Positions 8,419-17,641 of a DNA stretch of 64,000 nt are shown in pieces. The notes under the pieces were generated by a model that was given only the letters and a program-made list of their open reading frames with translations, made no database searches and was not told where the DNA came from. This stretch comes from Paraburkholderia lycopersici. GTDB taxonomy: Bacteria; Pseudomonadota; Gammaproteobacteria; Burkholderiales; Burkholderiaceae. The stretch's first letter is position 1, and each line of letters begins with the position of its first letter. The stretch covers positions 62,001 through 126,000 of the forward strand of contig NZ_FMYQ01000008.1 in assembly GCF_900096975.1 (NCBI RefSeq), read 5' to 3'. The translations under genes and the position numbers were made by a program.

Positions 8419-10087
8419 TCACACGCTCACCAGGGGGCCGGGATTCTTCAGATACTGGTTGCGAATCGCTCTCGCACTCCAGTAGGCGAGGGCGGCGACG
8501 AGGCCGGTCGGGTTGTAGCCGATCCCCTGCGGAAATGCGGAAGCGCCCATCACGAACACGTTGGGGACGTCCCAGCTCTGCAGATAGCGGTTGATGACGC
8601 TCGTCCTGGGGTCCGTGCCCATGATCGCGCCGCCCACGAGGTGCGTGGTCTGATAGCGGCGCGAGTCGAAGCGCACGCCGAACTGGCGCGTGTAGACGTT
8701 CAGGGCCTTCGGGCCCATCGCCTCGGCGATCTTCTGCATCTGGCCCGTCACGTACCGCGCCATCTTGATGTCGTTGTCCTTCCAGTCGAAGGTCATGCGC
8801 AACAGCGGTTGACCGTACGAGTCTCGATAGGTCGGGTCGAGGTCGAGATACACGTCGCGGTACGACATGTTGGAGCCATGCGCGTCCATCGAGATCGTGT
8901 GCGCGTAGTGGTCCTTCACGGCCTTCTTCCACTTGGCGCCTCAGTTCGGCGTGCCCGCGGGCGTGGCGATTCCGCTGACCGGTTTCATGCCAGCCTGGTT
9001 CACCCATAGCGGCGAGCCGCCCACGAAGCCGAGCGGGCCGTGGTCGAAGTTGTCGGCGTTGAAGTCGTCCACGGCCACGCCGTTGCCGCCCGCGCCGACG
9101 AACGGATTCGTCCACGTGTCGTTGTCGAAGGATGCCGTGATGGTCGAGAGATTCTGGTACGCGAAGTTGCGGCCCACCACGCCCTCGCCCGAGATCGGGT
9201 CATAGGGCTTGCCGATGCCCGAGAGCAGCAGCAGGTGCACGTTGTGATACTGGAACGCCGAGACGATCACGAGGTCGGCAGGCTGGAACACTTCCTGTCC
9301 GGCCGGATCGATGTAGGTCACGCCCGTGGCGCGCCGTTTCGTGTCGTCGAGTTCCACGCGCAGCACGTGGCATTTCGAGCGCAGTTCGAAATGCTTTTCC
9401 TGCTTGAGCGCGGGCAGGATGTTGAGGTTCGGCGAGGCTTTCGAGTACATGTAGCACGCGTAGCCGCTGCAGTAGCCGCAGAAGTTGCACGGCCCCATCT
9501 GCACGCCATACGGATTTGTGTAGGGGCCCGAAGTGTTGGCAGAAGGAAGGCGGTACGGGTGCAGGCCGATCGATTTCGCCGCGTCGAAGAAGCGCTGTTC
9601 CGAATACGTATTCAGTTGCGCGGGCAACGGAAAATTGTCGCTGCGCGCCGCTTCGAATACGTTGCCGTCGCCGACGACATTGCCGTTCACCTTGTATGCC
9701 TGGCCCGAGGTGCCGAACACCTTTTCCGCGAAGTCGAAGTACGGCTCCAGTTCGTCGTAGCTCACGCCGTAGTCCTGGATCGTCATGCCTTCGGGGATGA
9801 ACTGCTTGCTGTAGCGCTCGTCGTAGTGGCTCTTCAGGCGCAGTTCTTCGGGCGTGATGCGGAAATGCACGCCGGACCAGTGCAGGCCCGCGCCGCCCAC
9901 GCCTTCGCCGGGCAGGAACGCGGCGAGCTGGCGGTAGGGCAGGGCCGTCGGGGTAGGTGTCGCGATACTCGCCGCGCTCGAGCGCCACTACGGTGAGGCC
10001 CGCTTCGGTCAGTTCCTTCGAGAGGATCGCGCCGGTCCAGCCGAAGCCGACGACCACGGCATCGACGTGAGGTTTCTTGATTGCCAT
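8419..10087 (-). pseudogene. GMC oxidoreductase flavoprotein with deletion and in-frame TGA
   Basis: This should be the catalytic FAD subunit of the dehydrogenase encoded with its neighbours. The start MAIKKPHVDAVVVGFGWTG shows the Rossmann FAD motif. After ERGEYRDTYPDG, near 9945, about 30-35 residues expected in the family are missing and the frame shifts. LPYRQLAAFLPGEGVGG and GAGLHWSGVHFRITPEE follow. NFCGYCSGYACYMYSKASPN and HNVHLLLLSGIG are intact. At 8941-8943 a TGA sits where relatives have Trp (GTPN-stop-GAKWKKAV), and the same frame continues past it with QTTHLVGGAIMGTDP and GIGYNPTGLVAALAYW to a normal end. Two independent lesions make a functional product unlikely. Confidence 0.85.
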
Positions 10088-10825
10088 TCAGGTACGCTCC
10101 CCGGTGATCGAGACCGGGCCGTACGGATAGGCCTTGCCGTTCTGGTTGACGAAATCCATGAAATCGGCGCGCGCGCCGGGAAAGCCGATCATTTTCCATG
10201 CGGCCATGTCGCGGTTGCCGCCGTGGATGGGGTCGCAGAAATACCCTTCCCGCGTGTTCTGCAGCAACTGGCCGAAGAACACCGCCGCGGGCACGCCGTC
10301 GAGTTGAGCCTCGCCCGCTTCGAGCGCGGAGAGCACGCTGTCGCGCGTGGCGGCGTCGAGCGCGTCGAAATTCTTGCCGTATGCCTTCGAGCAATACGCG
10401 TTCGCGGCCGCGATGCCGAGCCGGTAGATGTCGCGCGGCACGAGCTTCAACTGGTAGCCGAGTTCGGGCACGCCTTGCTGAAACGGTCCCTGCATGTACC
10501 AGAGCGCGCCGTGCGCATAGGGCGTGTCCATCTGCCGGTCGATGAACTCGGGCACGCCGGCTTCCAGCGCGCCGGGGCCTTCGGAATCGGCGGGAATCAG
10601 GCGGTCCGTTGCGGCCTCGACAAAGGCCCACTCGCGCGCGTCGAAGAAGCGCGGTTTGTAGGCGGCTTGCGGGGCTGCGTGAGGCGCGGAGGCCGCGCTG
10701 CCTGCGGCGGCCTCCGCGCCCGGCGGCTTCGTGCCGCCCTCGCAGCCGGCCAGCGCGCTGGCGGGAACGAGCACCGCTGCCGCGCGCAGGAAGCCGCGGC
10801 GTGTCGTGAGAGGAGATTCAGGCAT
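10088..10825 (-). CDS. Gluconate 2-dehydrogenase subunit 3 family protein, Tat-exported
   Basis: Small (gamma) subunit of the three-part GMC dehydrogenase, 245 residues. The start at 10825 gives MPESPLTTRRGFLRAAAVL, a twin-arginine signal, followed by ALAGC, a possible lipobox. The mature part has the subunit 3 blocks AFVEAATDRLIPADSEGPGA, GVPEFIDRQM, YFCDPIHGGNRDMAAWKMIGFPG and the usual YPYGP near the end. In this family the subunit co-exports the cofactor-loaded flavoprotein through Tat. Its stop directly abuts the flavoprotein ATG, so the two were translationally coupled. An open frame extends upstream to 10939 but lacks support. Confidence 0.88.
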   Translation of the reverse strand: MPESPLTTRRGFLRAAAVLVPASALAGCEGGTKPPGAEAAAGSAASAPHAAPQAAYKPRFFDAREWAFVEAATDRLIPADSEGPGALEAGVPEFIDRQMDTPYAHGALWYMQGPFQQGVPELGYQLKLVPRDIYRLGIAAANAYCSKAYGKNFDALDAATRDSVLSALEAGEAQLDGVPAAVFFGQLLQNTREGYFCDPIHGGNRDMAAWKMIGFPGARADFMDFVNQNGKAYPYGPVSITGERT

Positions 10826-11041
10826 GGTGGAATTCTGTATGAGTTCGGCGCGACATGATCTGACCGCGTCCGCGCAGGGATCCTGCCCAGCCGTCATCGG
10901 GCCCGCCACCGCGGTCAATGTCTTTGGAACCGGTTCCATTCTTGGTGCGTGATTCTACAGTAATCCGTGGCCGGGCCTGCACCGACCGTGCATGAAAGGC
11001 CGGCGCAGAACGCCGCGAACCGGCCCTGACAAATTTGCTTT

Positions 11042-11054
11042 GTTGTTTTACAAC
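11042..11054. promoter_or_regulatory. Inverted repeat, GntR-like operator
   Basis: GTTGT-TTT-ACAAC is a perfect palindrome in the space between the divergent dehydrogenase operon and the DapA-family gene. TTGTnnnACAA-type sites are typical of GntR-family repressors. It would suit a regulator acting on either or both directions. Confidence 0.55.
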
Positions 11055-11068
11055 ACGGGCGACGCGAT

Positions 11069-11086
11069 GATACCGTGCGCGGTATC
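11069..11086. promoter_or_regulatory. Second perfect palindrome before the DapA-family gene
   Basis: GATACCG-TGCG-CGGTATC has 7-base perfect arms around a 4-base spacer, ending 30 bases before the start of the DapA-family gene. Its position fits a repressor site overlapping the leader. The sequence differs from the GTTGT palindrome just upstream, so a second regulator is possible. Confidence 0.5.
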
Positions 11087-11116
11087 GACAACGCTCCATC
11101 TCCAGCGCGAGGCCTT

Positions 11117-12091
11117 ATGAACGTGTTCCCGATTGTCGAGAGCGAATTCGCCTCGACGGTGATGGCGGTGCCGCCGCTCGCACGCGGTTCCGGTCTCTCG
11201 CTCGACGTCGAACAGAACCGCAGGCTGATTCACCACATGGAAGCAGGCGGCATCCGCACGCTGCTGTACGGCGGCAATGCGAACCTGTATCACGTCGCCG
11301 TCAGCGAATTCCGCGAGTTGCTTGGCATGCTAGCCGACCTCGCCGCGCCGCAAACGCGCGTGATTCCGGCCATCGGTCCCGACTTCGGCAAAATGCTCGA
11401 CCAGGCGCGGATTCTTGCCCAAACGCAGTACAAAACGGCCATGGTGCTGCCGCTCCCCGGCTTCACCACGCCCGCGGGGGTGGAGGCGGGCCTTGCGCGC
11501 GTCGTCGATGCCGCCGGCATGCCGCTCACGCTCTATATCAAGAGCGAGAACCACGTCGACGTCGACACGCTCGTGCGCCTGATCGACCGCGGCATGCTCA
11601 TTGCGATCAAATACGCGATCGTGCGCGGGGACCCGGCGAACGACCCGTATCTGCGCCGCCTGCTGCAAAGCGTGCCGGCCTCGAAGGTCGTTTCGGGCAT
11701 GGGTGAGCGGCCCGCGCTCGTCCACGTGCGCGATTTCGGCCTGGCTGCCTGGACCACGGGCTCGGGCTGTATCGCTTCGAACGCCGTCATGGCGCTGCTG
11801 AAGGCCGCGAAGGAGGGCCGTGCAGAAGAAGCGCAACGCCTCTACGATGCCTTCATGCCGCTCGAAACGCTGCGCGACGACATCTCGCTCATTCGCGTGC
11901 TGCATGACGCCGTGACGCTCTCGGGCATTGCCGACATGGGGCCGATCCTGCCGCTGCTCTCGCAGTCGCCTGCCGAAGCGCTGCCGGAGATCGGCGAAGC
12001 GGCTAGAGCGCTGCTCGCATTCGAGCAGAAACTGGCTGCCTCGGCGCGGGCCGCCCACGCCAGTCTCACGGGGTCGCCTTATGTTGCTTGA
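11117..12091 (+). CDS. Dihydrodipicolinate synthase (DapA) family aldolase/dehydratase
   Basis: A 324-residue TIM-barrel protein of the class I, Schiff-base DHDPS superfamily. The start at 11117 (MNVFPIVESEFASTVMAVPP) follows a GCGAGG ribosome site. LLYGGNANLYH replaces the usual GTTGE loop. LTLYIKSENH holds the conserved barrel Tyr position and LIAIKYAIVRGD carries the presumed Schiff-base Lys. The subfamily is not DapA proper. Neighbouring L-arabinonate dehydratase and sugar-type dehydrogenase genes suggest a 2-keto-3-deoxy sugar-acid substrate, which is inference. Two palindromes upstream point to tight repression. Confidence 0.75.
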   Translation: MNVFPIVESEFASTVMAVPPLARGSGLSLDVEQNRRLIHHMEAGGIRTLLYGGNANLYHVAVSEFRELLGMLADLAAPQTRVIPAIGPDFGKMLDQARILAQTQYKTAMVLPLPGFTTPAGVEAGLARVVDAAGMPLTLYIKSENHVDVDTLVRLIDRGMLIAIKYAIVRGDPANDPYLRRLLQSVPASKVVSGMGERPALVHVRDFGLAAWTTGSGCIASNAVMALLKAAKEGRAEEAQRLYDAFMPLETLRDDISLIRVLHDAVTLSGIADMGPILPLLSQSPAEALPEIGEAARALLAFEQKLAASARAAHASLTGSPYVA

Positions 12092-12525
12092 CAACTCGAC
12101 GTGTGGTTCGGCATCCTCTGCCATGGCCCGGCAAGAAAGGAATCAGCAGGTTGCGCAGAACAATTCCATAAAAGGACGTGAGGAGATGCGATGTTCGAGG
12201 GACGCCTGAAGGCCCGCGTGCTGGACGTATGTGTGGCAGCCGCGACGACATCGATCTCGTGCCGGCGGGCACTGGCGCGCTCGCTGCCGGCATCGAGCAG
12301 AACCTCTGGCTCGAGCGGCTGCCACGATCGGTTGGCGGCGCTCTCGTCTTCTCGACGGGCGTGCATGTGTCGAGTCCATCGGCGCCATGGCGATGATCTA
12401 CATGGCCATCACGCTGGCGTGGTGCTGGCCGCCGTGCGGTTCGTCAGCCCGACACAACTCGTGTCGCGTGCGAAGGCGCAGCGCCAGGCCGGCGCCCTTG
12501 CTAGAAACACCCGGAGCAACGCAGG
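12092..12525 (+). other. Gap with no intact gene, possibly a remnant
   Basis: 434 bases separate the DapA-family gene from the dehydratase. One frame from 12178 to 12396 reads CGSRDDIDLVPAGTGALAAG and has coding-like composition but stops without a recognisable domain, and the other frames are Arg-rich noise. Given the decay elsewhere in this stretch it may be what is left of a gene between the two enzymes. I could not identify which. Confidence 0.35.
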
Positions 12526-14277
12526 ATGAGCAAGAAGCGAAAAACCCCCGAGGAACTGCGCAGCCATCGCTGGTACGGCGTGAACGACCTGCGGTCGTTC
12601 GGCCACCGCTCGCGCACCGCGCAGATGGGTTACAGCCGCGAAGAGTACGCGGGCAAGCCGGTGATCGCGATTCTCAATACGTGGAGCGAGATCAACCCTT
12701 GCCATACGCACTTCAGGCAGCGCGTGGAAGAGGTCAGGCGCGGCATCTGGCAAGCGGGTGGCTTCCCGGTCGAACTGCCCGTGCAAACGCTCTCCGAGCC
12801 GTTTCAGAAGCCCACCACGATGCTCTACCGCAACTTCCTCGCCATGGAGGCGGAAGAGACGATCCGCTCCTATCCGGCCGACGGCGTGGTGCTGATGGGC
12901 GGCTGCGACAAGACCACGCCCGCGCTGCTCATGGGCGCGATCTCGATGGATCTGCCCACGATCTTCCTGCCAGCGGGCCCGATGCTCAACGGCAACTGGA
13001 ACGGCGTGACGCTCGGCTCGGGTTCGGACACCTGGAAGTACTGGGCCGACCTGCGGGCGGGCAGGATCACGGAGGAAGAGTGGAAGGGCGTGGAAGGCGG
13101 CATCGCGCGCTCGCCGGGCCACTGCATGACGATGGGAACCGCATCGACCATGACTGGCGCCGCGGAAGCGCTCGGTTTCACGCTGCCCGGTTTTGCGTCG
13201 ATCCCGGCCGTGGACTCGCGTCATGCGCAGATGTCGGCGAAGACGGGGATGCGCGTTGTCGAGATGGTGTGGGAAGACCTCAAGCCTTCAGACATCATCA
13301 CGCGCAAGTCGGTCGACAACGCCGTGACGACTTGCCTCGCGCTCTCCGGCTCGACCAATGCGATCGTCCACATGATCGCGCTCGCGCGCCGCGCCGGCGT
13401 CGATCTCACGCTCGCACAGTACGATGAAATCGCGCGCCGTACGCCGGTGCTCGCGAACCTCCGTCCGACCGGCAAGTACCTCATGGAGGACTTCTATTAC
13501 GCCGGCGGTCTTCGCGCCATGCTCAAGGAACTCGGCGATCTGATCGATGGCGCGCAGATGACCGTGAACGGCAGGACGCTCGGGGAGAACATCGCCGACG
13601 CGCGAATTTACAGCGAGAACGTGATCTATCGCCGCGCGAAGCCGCTCATGCCGGATACGGGTCTCGCCGTGCTGCGCGGCAATCTCGCGCCGGATGGCGC
13701 CGTGATCAAGCCGGGCGCGGCGCAGAAGCGCCTGCACGTGCACACGGGCAAGGCGGTCGTGTTCAAGGACTACAACGACATGGCCGCGCGCATCGACAAT
13801 GAGGAACTCGAGTGCGACGAGAACAGCGTGATCGTGCTCCAGCACGCGGGTCCGGTCGGCGCGCCGGGCATGCCCGAGTGGGGCCAGTTGCCGATTCCGC
13901 AAAAGCTCCTCAAAAAGGGCGTGCGCGACATGCTGCGTATTTCGGACGCGCGCATGAGCGGCACGAGCTATGGCGCGTGCGTGCTGCACGTCGCGCCGGA
14001 ATCGTTCGTCGGCGGCCCGCTCGCACTTGTTCAGGACGGCGACATGATCGAGCTGAACGTACCGGCGCGCCGCCTGAACGTGCTGATCTCCGACGAGGAG
14101 ATGGCGCGCCGCAAGGCCGCGTGGGTCGCACCGGAACCGCGCTTCACGCGTGGCTATGGCGCGATGTACCAGATGCACGTCATGCAGGCCGACAAGGGCT
14201 GCGAGTTCGATTTCATGCAACGTGACGGCGCGAGCAGTTCGCGCGCCAGCGCGGGTGACGAGCCCGAGATTCATTAA
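12526..14277 (+). CDS. L-arabinonate dehydratase (IlvD/Edd family)
   Basis: Fe-S dehydratase of 583 residues that turns L-arabinonate into 2-keto-3-deoxy-L-arabinonate in the oxidative pentose pathway. Three cysteines of the cluster are in place: C59 (WSEINPCH), C127 ([12 protein letters not shown]) and C200 ([15 protein letters not shown]), the same numbering as characterised sugar-acid dehydratases. Further family blocks are [35 protein letters not shown] and [22 protein letters not shown]. It starts [20 protein letters not shown] at 12526. Related dehydratases for fuconate or xylonate cannot be fully excluded, but length and motifs fit L-arabinonate best. Confidence 0.88.
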   Translation: MSKKRKTPEELRSHRWYGVNDLRSFGHRSRTAQMGYSREEYAGKPVIAILNTWSEINPCHTHFRQRVEEVRRGIWQAGGFPVELPVQTLSEPFQKPTTMLYRNFLAMEAEETIRSYPADGVVLMGGCDKTTPALLMGAISMDLPTIFLPAGPMLNGNWNGVTLGSGSDTWKYWADLRAGRITEEEWKGVEGGIARSPGHCMTMGTASTMTGAAEALGFTLPGFASIPAVDSRHAQMSAKTGMRVVEMVWEDLKPSDIITRKSVDNAVTTCLALSGSTNAIVHMIALARRAGVDLTLAQYDEIARRTPVLANLRPTGKYLMEDFYYAGGLRAMLKELGDLIDGAQMTVNGRTLGENIADARIYSENVIYRRAKPLMPDTGLAVLRGNLAPDGAVIKPGAAQKRLHVHTGKAVVFKDYNDMAARIDNEELECDENSVIVLQHAGPVGAPGMPEWGQLPIPQKLLKKGVRDMLRISDARMSGTSYGACVLHVAPESFVGGPLALVQDGDMIELNVPARRLNVLISDEEMARRKAAWVAPEPRFTRGYGAMYQMHVMQADKGCEFDFMQRDGASSSRASAGDEPEIH

Positions 14278-14516
14278 GGCGGCGTCGTGCCGGGCAGGAG
14301 GCAAGGCCGCAACCGGATTTCCACGGGTAGTCGTCTTCGTCGAGGCGTAGCAGCGCGGGGCGACCAGACGCCTGACCTCAACGGAGCGACATCATCGTGC
14401 GACTGCCGACATCGGCGACGGACAGAATAGCGCGCCGTCCTCCACGCGCAGCCAGGCGGCGCGCGCGATTGGTGTCGTTCACCGCTTCCGCGTCTTCACG
14501 CTCCCAAGGCGGCATG

Positions 14517-15296
14517 TCAGGCGGTGCCCTGGGCACCGCCGCTAACCGCGAGAGCCTCGGTGAGCGTGGAGACGAAACGCGCGGTGCGGGCGTCGCGCGG
14601 GCGCGAGAAGAGCTCATGCGACGGTGCGGCCTCGACGATCGCGCCGTCCTTCAGAAAGACCGCGTCGTGCGCGACCGAGGCCGCGAGCCGCAAATCATGC
14701 GTCGCCATCAACATGGTCGTGCCCTCCCGCGCAAGCTGCCGGAGTACTTCGACGACTTCGGCGGAGAGTTCGGGGTCGAGCGCCGAGGTCGGCTCGTCGC
14801 ACAGCAGCACCTGGGGCGAAGGCGCGAGCGCGCGGGCGATCGCCACACGCTGCTGCTGACCGCCCGACAGCGTGGACGGCCAGGCGTCCGCCTTCTGCGC
14901 GATGCCGACTTTCGCCAGGAGCGCGGCTGCGTGCTCGCGGGCGCGCTGTTTTTCCCATTTGAGCACCGTGACGAGCCCTTCCATCACGTTCTCGATGACG
15001 CTCAGGTGCGGGAACAACTGGAAGTTCTGGAACACCATGCCCGTATGCTGCCGCACCGACGCGATTTCGGTGCGGGAGAGCCGGCGCTCGCGGCCGAACT
15101 CGACGCGGGCGCCGCCGATGCGCAGCGTACCGGCATCCGGCACCTCGAGCAGGTTGATACAGCGAAGCAGCGTGCTTTTGCCGCTGCCGGACGGCCCGAT
15201 CAGCGCGGTGACGCTGCCGGGCTTGAGCGTGAGGTCGATGTCAGCGAGCACCTTATGCTCGCCGAAGGACTTTTGGACTTTCTCGATACCGATCAT
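14517..15296 (-). CDS. Amino-acid (cystine-type) ABC transporter ATP-binding protein
   Basis: A 259-residue ATPase that powers the permease encoded just upstream. Walker A GPSGSGKST is at residues 34-42, the Q-loop is in MVFQNFQLFPHLSVIENV, the signature is LSGGQQQRVAIARAL and Walker B is VLLCDEPTSALDPE. It is closest to the polar amino-acid ATPases GlnQ, TcyC and YecC. The start at 15296 overlaps the permease stop in an ATGA, which implies translational coupling and settles the start. A longer open frame reaching 15617 is a shadow of the permease gene. Confidence 0.92.
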   Translation of the reverse strand: MIGIEKVQKSFGEHKVLADIDLTLKPGSVTALIGPSGSGKSTLLRCINLLEVPDAGTLRIGGARVEFGRERRLSRTEIASVRQHTGMVFQNFQLFPHLSVIENVMEGLVTVLKWEKQRAREHAAALLAKVGIAQKADAWPSTLSGGQQQRVAIARALAPSPQVLLCDEPTSALDPELSAEVVEVLRQLAREGTTMLMATHDLRLAASVAHDAVFLKDGAIVEAAPSHELFSRPRDARTARFVSTLTEALAVSGGAQGTA

Positions 15297-15973
15297 CAGC
15301 GTCCCGCCGAAAATAATGCGTGGCGGCCATAGCGCGTCTCGAGCTTGCCTTGTGCCTGCGAGAGCACGGAGCTGAACACGAGGTAGATCAGCGCGGCCTC
15401 GGTATAGAGGATCAGCGGTTCGTAAGTCACGGCCGCGATGCGCTGCGCCGCCTGGAAAATCTCCGGCACGGTCAGGACCGCCGCCAGGGACGTGTCCTTC
15501 ACGAGCGAGATGAACGAGTTCGAGAGCGCGGGCAATGCCACGCGGATCGCTTGCGGCAGAATCGCGCGGCGCAAGGCTTGCGCGCGCGTCATGTTCATCG
15601 AATAAGCGGCTTCCCACTGGCCACGGGGAATCGATTCGATCACGCCGCGAATGACCTCCGCGTTATAGGCGCCGACGTTGAGGGAAAAGCCGATGATGGC
15701 GGCCGTCAACGGATCGAGCACGATGCCCACGTTCGGCAAGCCGTAAAAGATCACGAACAGTTGCACGAGCAAGGGCGAGCCGCGAAAGAGCCAGATATAA
15801 AAACGCACGGCGGCGACCGCCCAGCGTGGCCCGAACAGGCGTATGAGCGCCGCGCAGAACGCGAGCGCCATGCCGGACGCGAATGAAGCCAGTGTGAGCG
15901 GGACGGTAAAGACCAGTCCCGCGTAGAGCAGTGGCCACAACGATTGCGCCATCAGATGCAGCCATGCCGGCAT
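15296..15973 (-). CDS. Amino-acid (cystine-type) ABC transporter permease
   Basis: A 225-residue inner-membrane permease of the HisMQ group with about five hydrophobic helices. The cytoplasmic EAA loop reads EAAYSMNMTRAQALRRAILPQAIR, the coupling site for the ATPase. FRGSPLLVQLFVIFYGLP is the typical motif after the second helix. One permease gene with one binding protein suggests a homodimeric channel, as in the cystine importer TcyL/YecS. Confidence 0.92.
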   Translation of the reverse strand: MPAWLHLMAQSLWPLLYAGLVFTVPLTLASFASGMALAFCAALIRLFGPRWAVAAVRFYIWLFRGSPLLVQLFVIFYGLPNVGIVLDPLTAAIIGFSLNVGAYNAEVIRGVIESIPRGQWEAAYSMNMTRAQALRRAILPQAIRVALPALSNSFISLVKDTSLAAVLTVPEIFQAAQRIAAVTYEPLILYTEAALIYLVFSSVLSQAQGKLETRYGRHALFSAGR

Positions 15974-15986
15974 CGTTCAACCCGCC

Positions 15987-16766
15987 TTATTGCGAAACGT
16001 CTTTGCCGAAATACTTCTGCGAGATGCGGGCGTAGGTGCCGTCAGCCTTGATTTCGGCGAGCGCCTTGTCGATGGCCGCGAGCAGTTCCGGGCTGCCCTT
16101 GCGGATCAGCACGCCCGATTGATCGTCGGCGGAAGAGGTGTCGGCTGCGGCGATCTTGAGCTTTGCGTCCGGCTTGTGCTTCTGGAAATCGAGGAACGAC
16201 AGCGAGTCGTTCACGGTGGCGTCCACGCGGCCCGAAGTCAGGAGATCGATCGACTCGTTGAAACCCTGAACCGGTACGACGTCGGCGCCGTGTTCGGCCG
16301 CGAGCTTGCCGAAATTGCTGGTCAGCGTGTTGGCCGACTTCTTGCCCTTCAGGTCGTCGAACGAATGAATGGTCGTGTTGTCCGAGCGCACGATCAGCAC
16401 GGCATGCGTGGCGATATACGGCGTCGAGAAGTCGTACTTCGCCTTGCGCGCGTCCGTGATCGAAACCTCGTTGACCACCGCGTCGTAGCGGTTCACGTCG
16501 AGGCCTGCGATCAGACCGTCCCATTTGCCCTCGATGAACTGCGGCTTGACGCCGAGCCGCTGAGCGATTGCCGTTGCGATGTCGACGTCGAAGCCTGTCA
16601 GCTTGCCCGATGCGTCGTGATAGGTGAACGGTGCGTAAGTGCCTTCGGTGCCGACACGGAACACGCCGGATGCCTTGACTTGCGCGAGGTCGTCGGCGGC
16701 GAGGGCCGGTGTCGCGGCGACGACCGAGAGGAGCGCGGCGAAGAGTGCGGAGCGGATGGTCTTCAT
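15987..16766 (-). CDS. Cystine-type ABC transporter substrate-binding protein
   Basis: A 259-residue periplasmic protein with a signal peptide (ALFAALLSVVAATPALAAD). It resembles the FliY/TcyJ cystine-binding group: GVFRVGTEGTYAPFTYHD, LTGFDVDIATAIAQRLG, WDGLIAGLDVNRYDAVVNEV and DFSTPYIATHAVLI. Ligand choice is inferred from similarity. The three genes run binding protein, permease, ATPase, and a sulfur-type promoter motif lies at the head of the unit beyond the nitroreductase gene, which supports cystine uptake. Confidence 0.87.
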   Translation of the reverse strand: MKTIRSALFAALLSVVAATPALAADDLAQVKASGVFRVGTEGTYAPFTYHDASGKLTGFDVDIATAIAQRLGVKPQFIEGKWDGLIAGLDVNRYDAVVNEVSITDARKAKYDFSTPYIATHAVLIVRSDNTTIHSFDDLKGKKSANTLTSNFGKLAAEHGADVVPVQGFNESIDLLTSGRVDATVNDSLSFLDFQKHKPDAKLKIAAADTSSADDQSGVLIRKGSPELLAAIDKALAEIKADGTYARISQKYFGKDVSQ

Positions 16767-16877
16767 GATCGAGACGTTGTGATGTTAAAGGTACGGCTAG
16801 CAATCACGCCGCCAGGTCAGGCGTGAAATGGCGCGAAATCCTCGCGCCGGAGGCCGCCTGTTGCGTGCGGTTCCCCG

Positions 16878-17480
16878 TCATTCGGCGAATACGAATCTTC
16901 CTTCGGCTGCGATCGCGGCGAGCGGGTATCTTCCGTTCGGAATTTCGCGGGCGCGCAGCGCTTCGTTGAGTTGCGCGGGATCGCCGGGGCGTCCGATCGC
17001 CACAGCGGCTTCAATGGCATAGTCGTCGGGCACGGCGAGCTGTTCGCGAATCCGCTCGTGCTCGATGCCGGCCAGGCCGTGCGCCTTCCAGCCGGAGAGG
17101 CTCGCCTGGAGCGCCAGTTGCGCCCACGCGGCGCCGCTGTCGAACGAATGCGTGGCGGAAGTGGCCGGCTCCTTTGCACCGGGCGGCACGAAGGTCTTTT
17201 TCGACAGCACGATCACGATTGCAGCGGCGTGTTGTGCCCAACCGCGATTGAACTCGTTGAGAAAGCCGACAAAGCGCGACCAGTGCGCGGTGCCCCGGCG
17301 CGCGTAAACGAAACGCCACGGCTGGGAGTTGTATGAAGACGGCGCCCAGCGCGCGGCCTCGAGAAACGTGAACAGCGTGGCTTCGGGCAGCGCATCGTCC
17401 GTGAAGGCTCGTGGCGACCAGCGGTCGAGGAACTGTCGATCGATGGCGTGGTCGGCGGTGCGTTGATTCGATACGGTCAT
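16878..17480 (-). CDS. Nitroreductase family protein
   Basis: A 200-residue FMN-dependent oxidoreductase. RWSPRAFTDDALPEATLFTF and EAARWAPSSYNSQPWRFVYA are the flavin-binding N-terminal signatures, and LQASLSGWKAHGLAGIEH is the helix lining the FMN. It probably reduces quinones, nitro compounds or small electrophiles with NAD(P)H. It lies 111 bases upstream of the cystine transporter on the same strand, so the two may be co-transcribed. Confidence 0.88.
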   Translation of the reverse strand: MTVSNQRTADHAIDRQFLDRWSPRAFTDDALPEATLFTFLEAARWAPSSYNSQPWRFVYARRGTAHWSRFVGFLNEFNRGWAQHAAAIVIVLSKKTFVPPGAKEPATSATHSFDSGAAWAQLALQASLSGWKAHGLAGIEHERIREQLAVPDDYAIEAAVAIGRPGDPAQLNEALRAREIPNGRYPLAAIAAEGRFVFAE

Positions 17481-17596
17481 GTGGACATCCTGTGGATCGG
17501 CGCAAAAGAGGACAGGAAGGCGGCGCGTGCGCGCTGTCTCGCGATGCGACGAGTATAAAATCGCTCCACTGACCGACTAACGTATTTGTTTTGGGT

Positions 17597-17604
17597 TGCT
17601 TATG
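17597..17604 (-). promoter_or_regulatory. TGCTTATG motif before the nitroreductase-cystine transporter unit
   Basis: TGCTTATG reads on the plus strand about 117 bases upstream of the nitroreductase start. The same 8-mer or its complement is found before the encapsulin, ssuA and the porin-tau unit, and a CGCTTATG form lies before betC. It is a candidate half-site for a LysR-type sulfur regulator. Confidence 0.45.
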
Positions 17605-17641
17605 AACGATTCGTGCGTCTGGGATACGGGGCTACCGGCCG

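Noticed and set aside
7049..8485. A 478-codon plus-strand frame opposite the cytochrome c gene
   Set aside because: No family motifs; the opposite strand has three heme sites and a signal peptide.
8941..8943. TGA as a selenocysteine codon in the GMC gene
   Set aside because: GMC enzymes have Trp here and no selenocysteine members are known to me. The gene also has an independent deletion, so a nonsense mutation is simpler.
16830..16848. GGCGCGA-N5-TCGCGCC hairpin as a terminator after the nitroreductase
   Set aside because: No T run follows, and the cystine transporter genes downstream on the same strand are likely co-transcribed.
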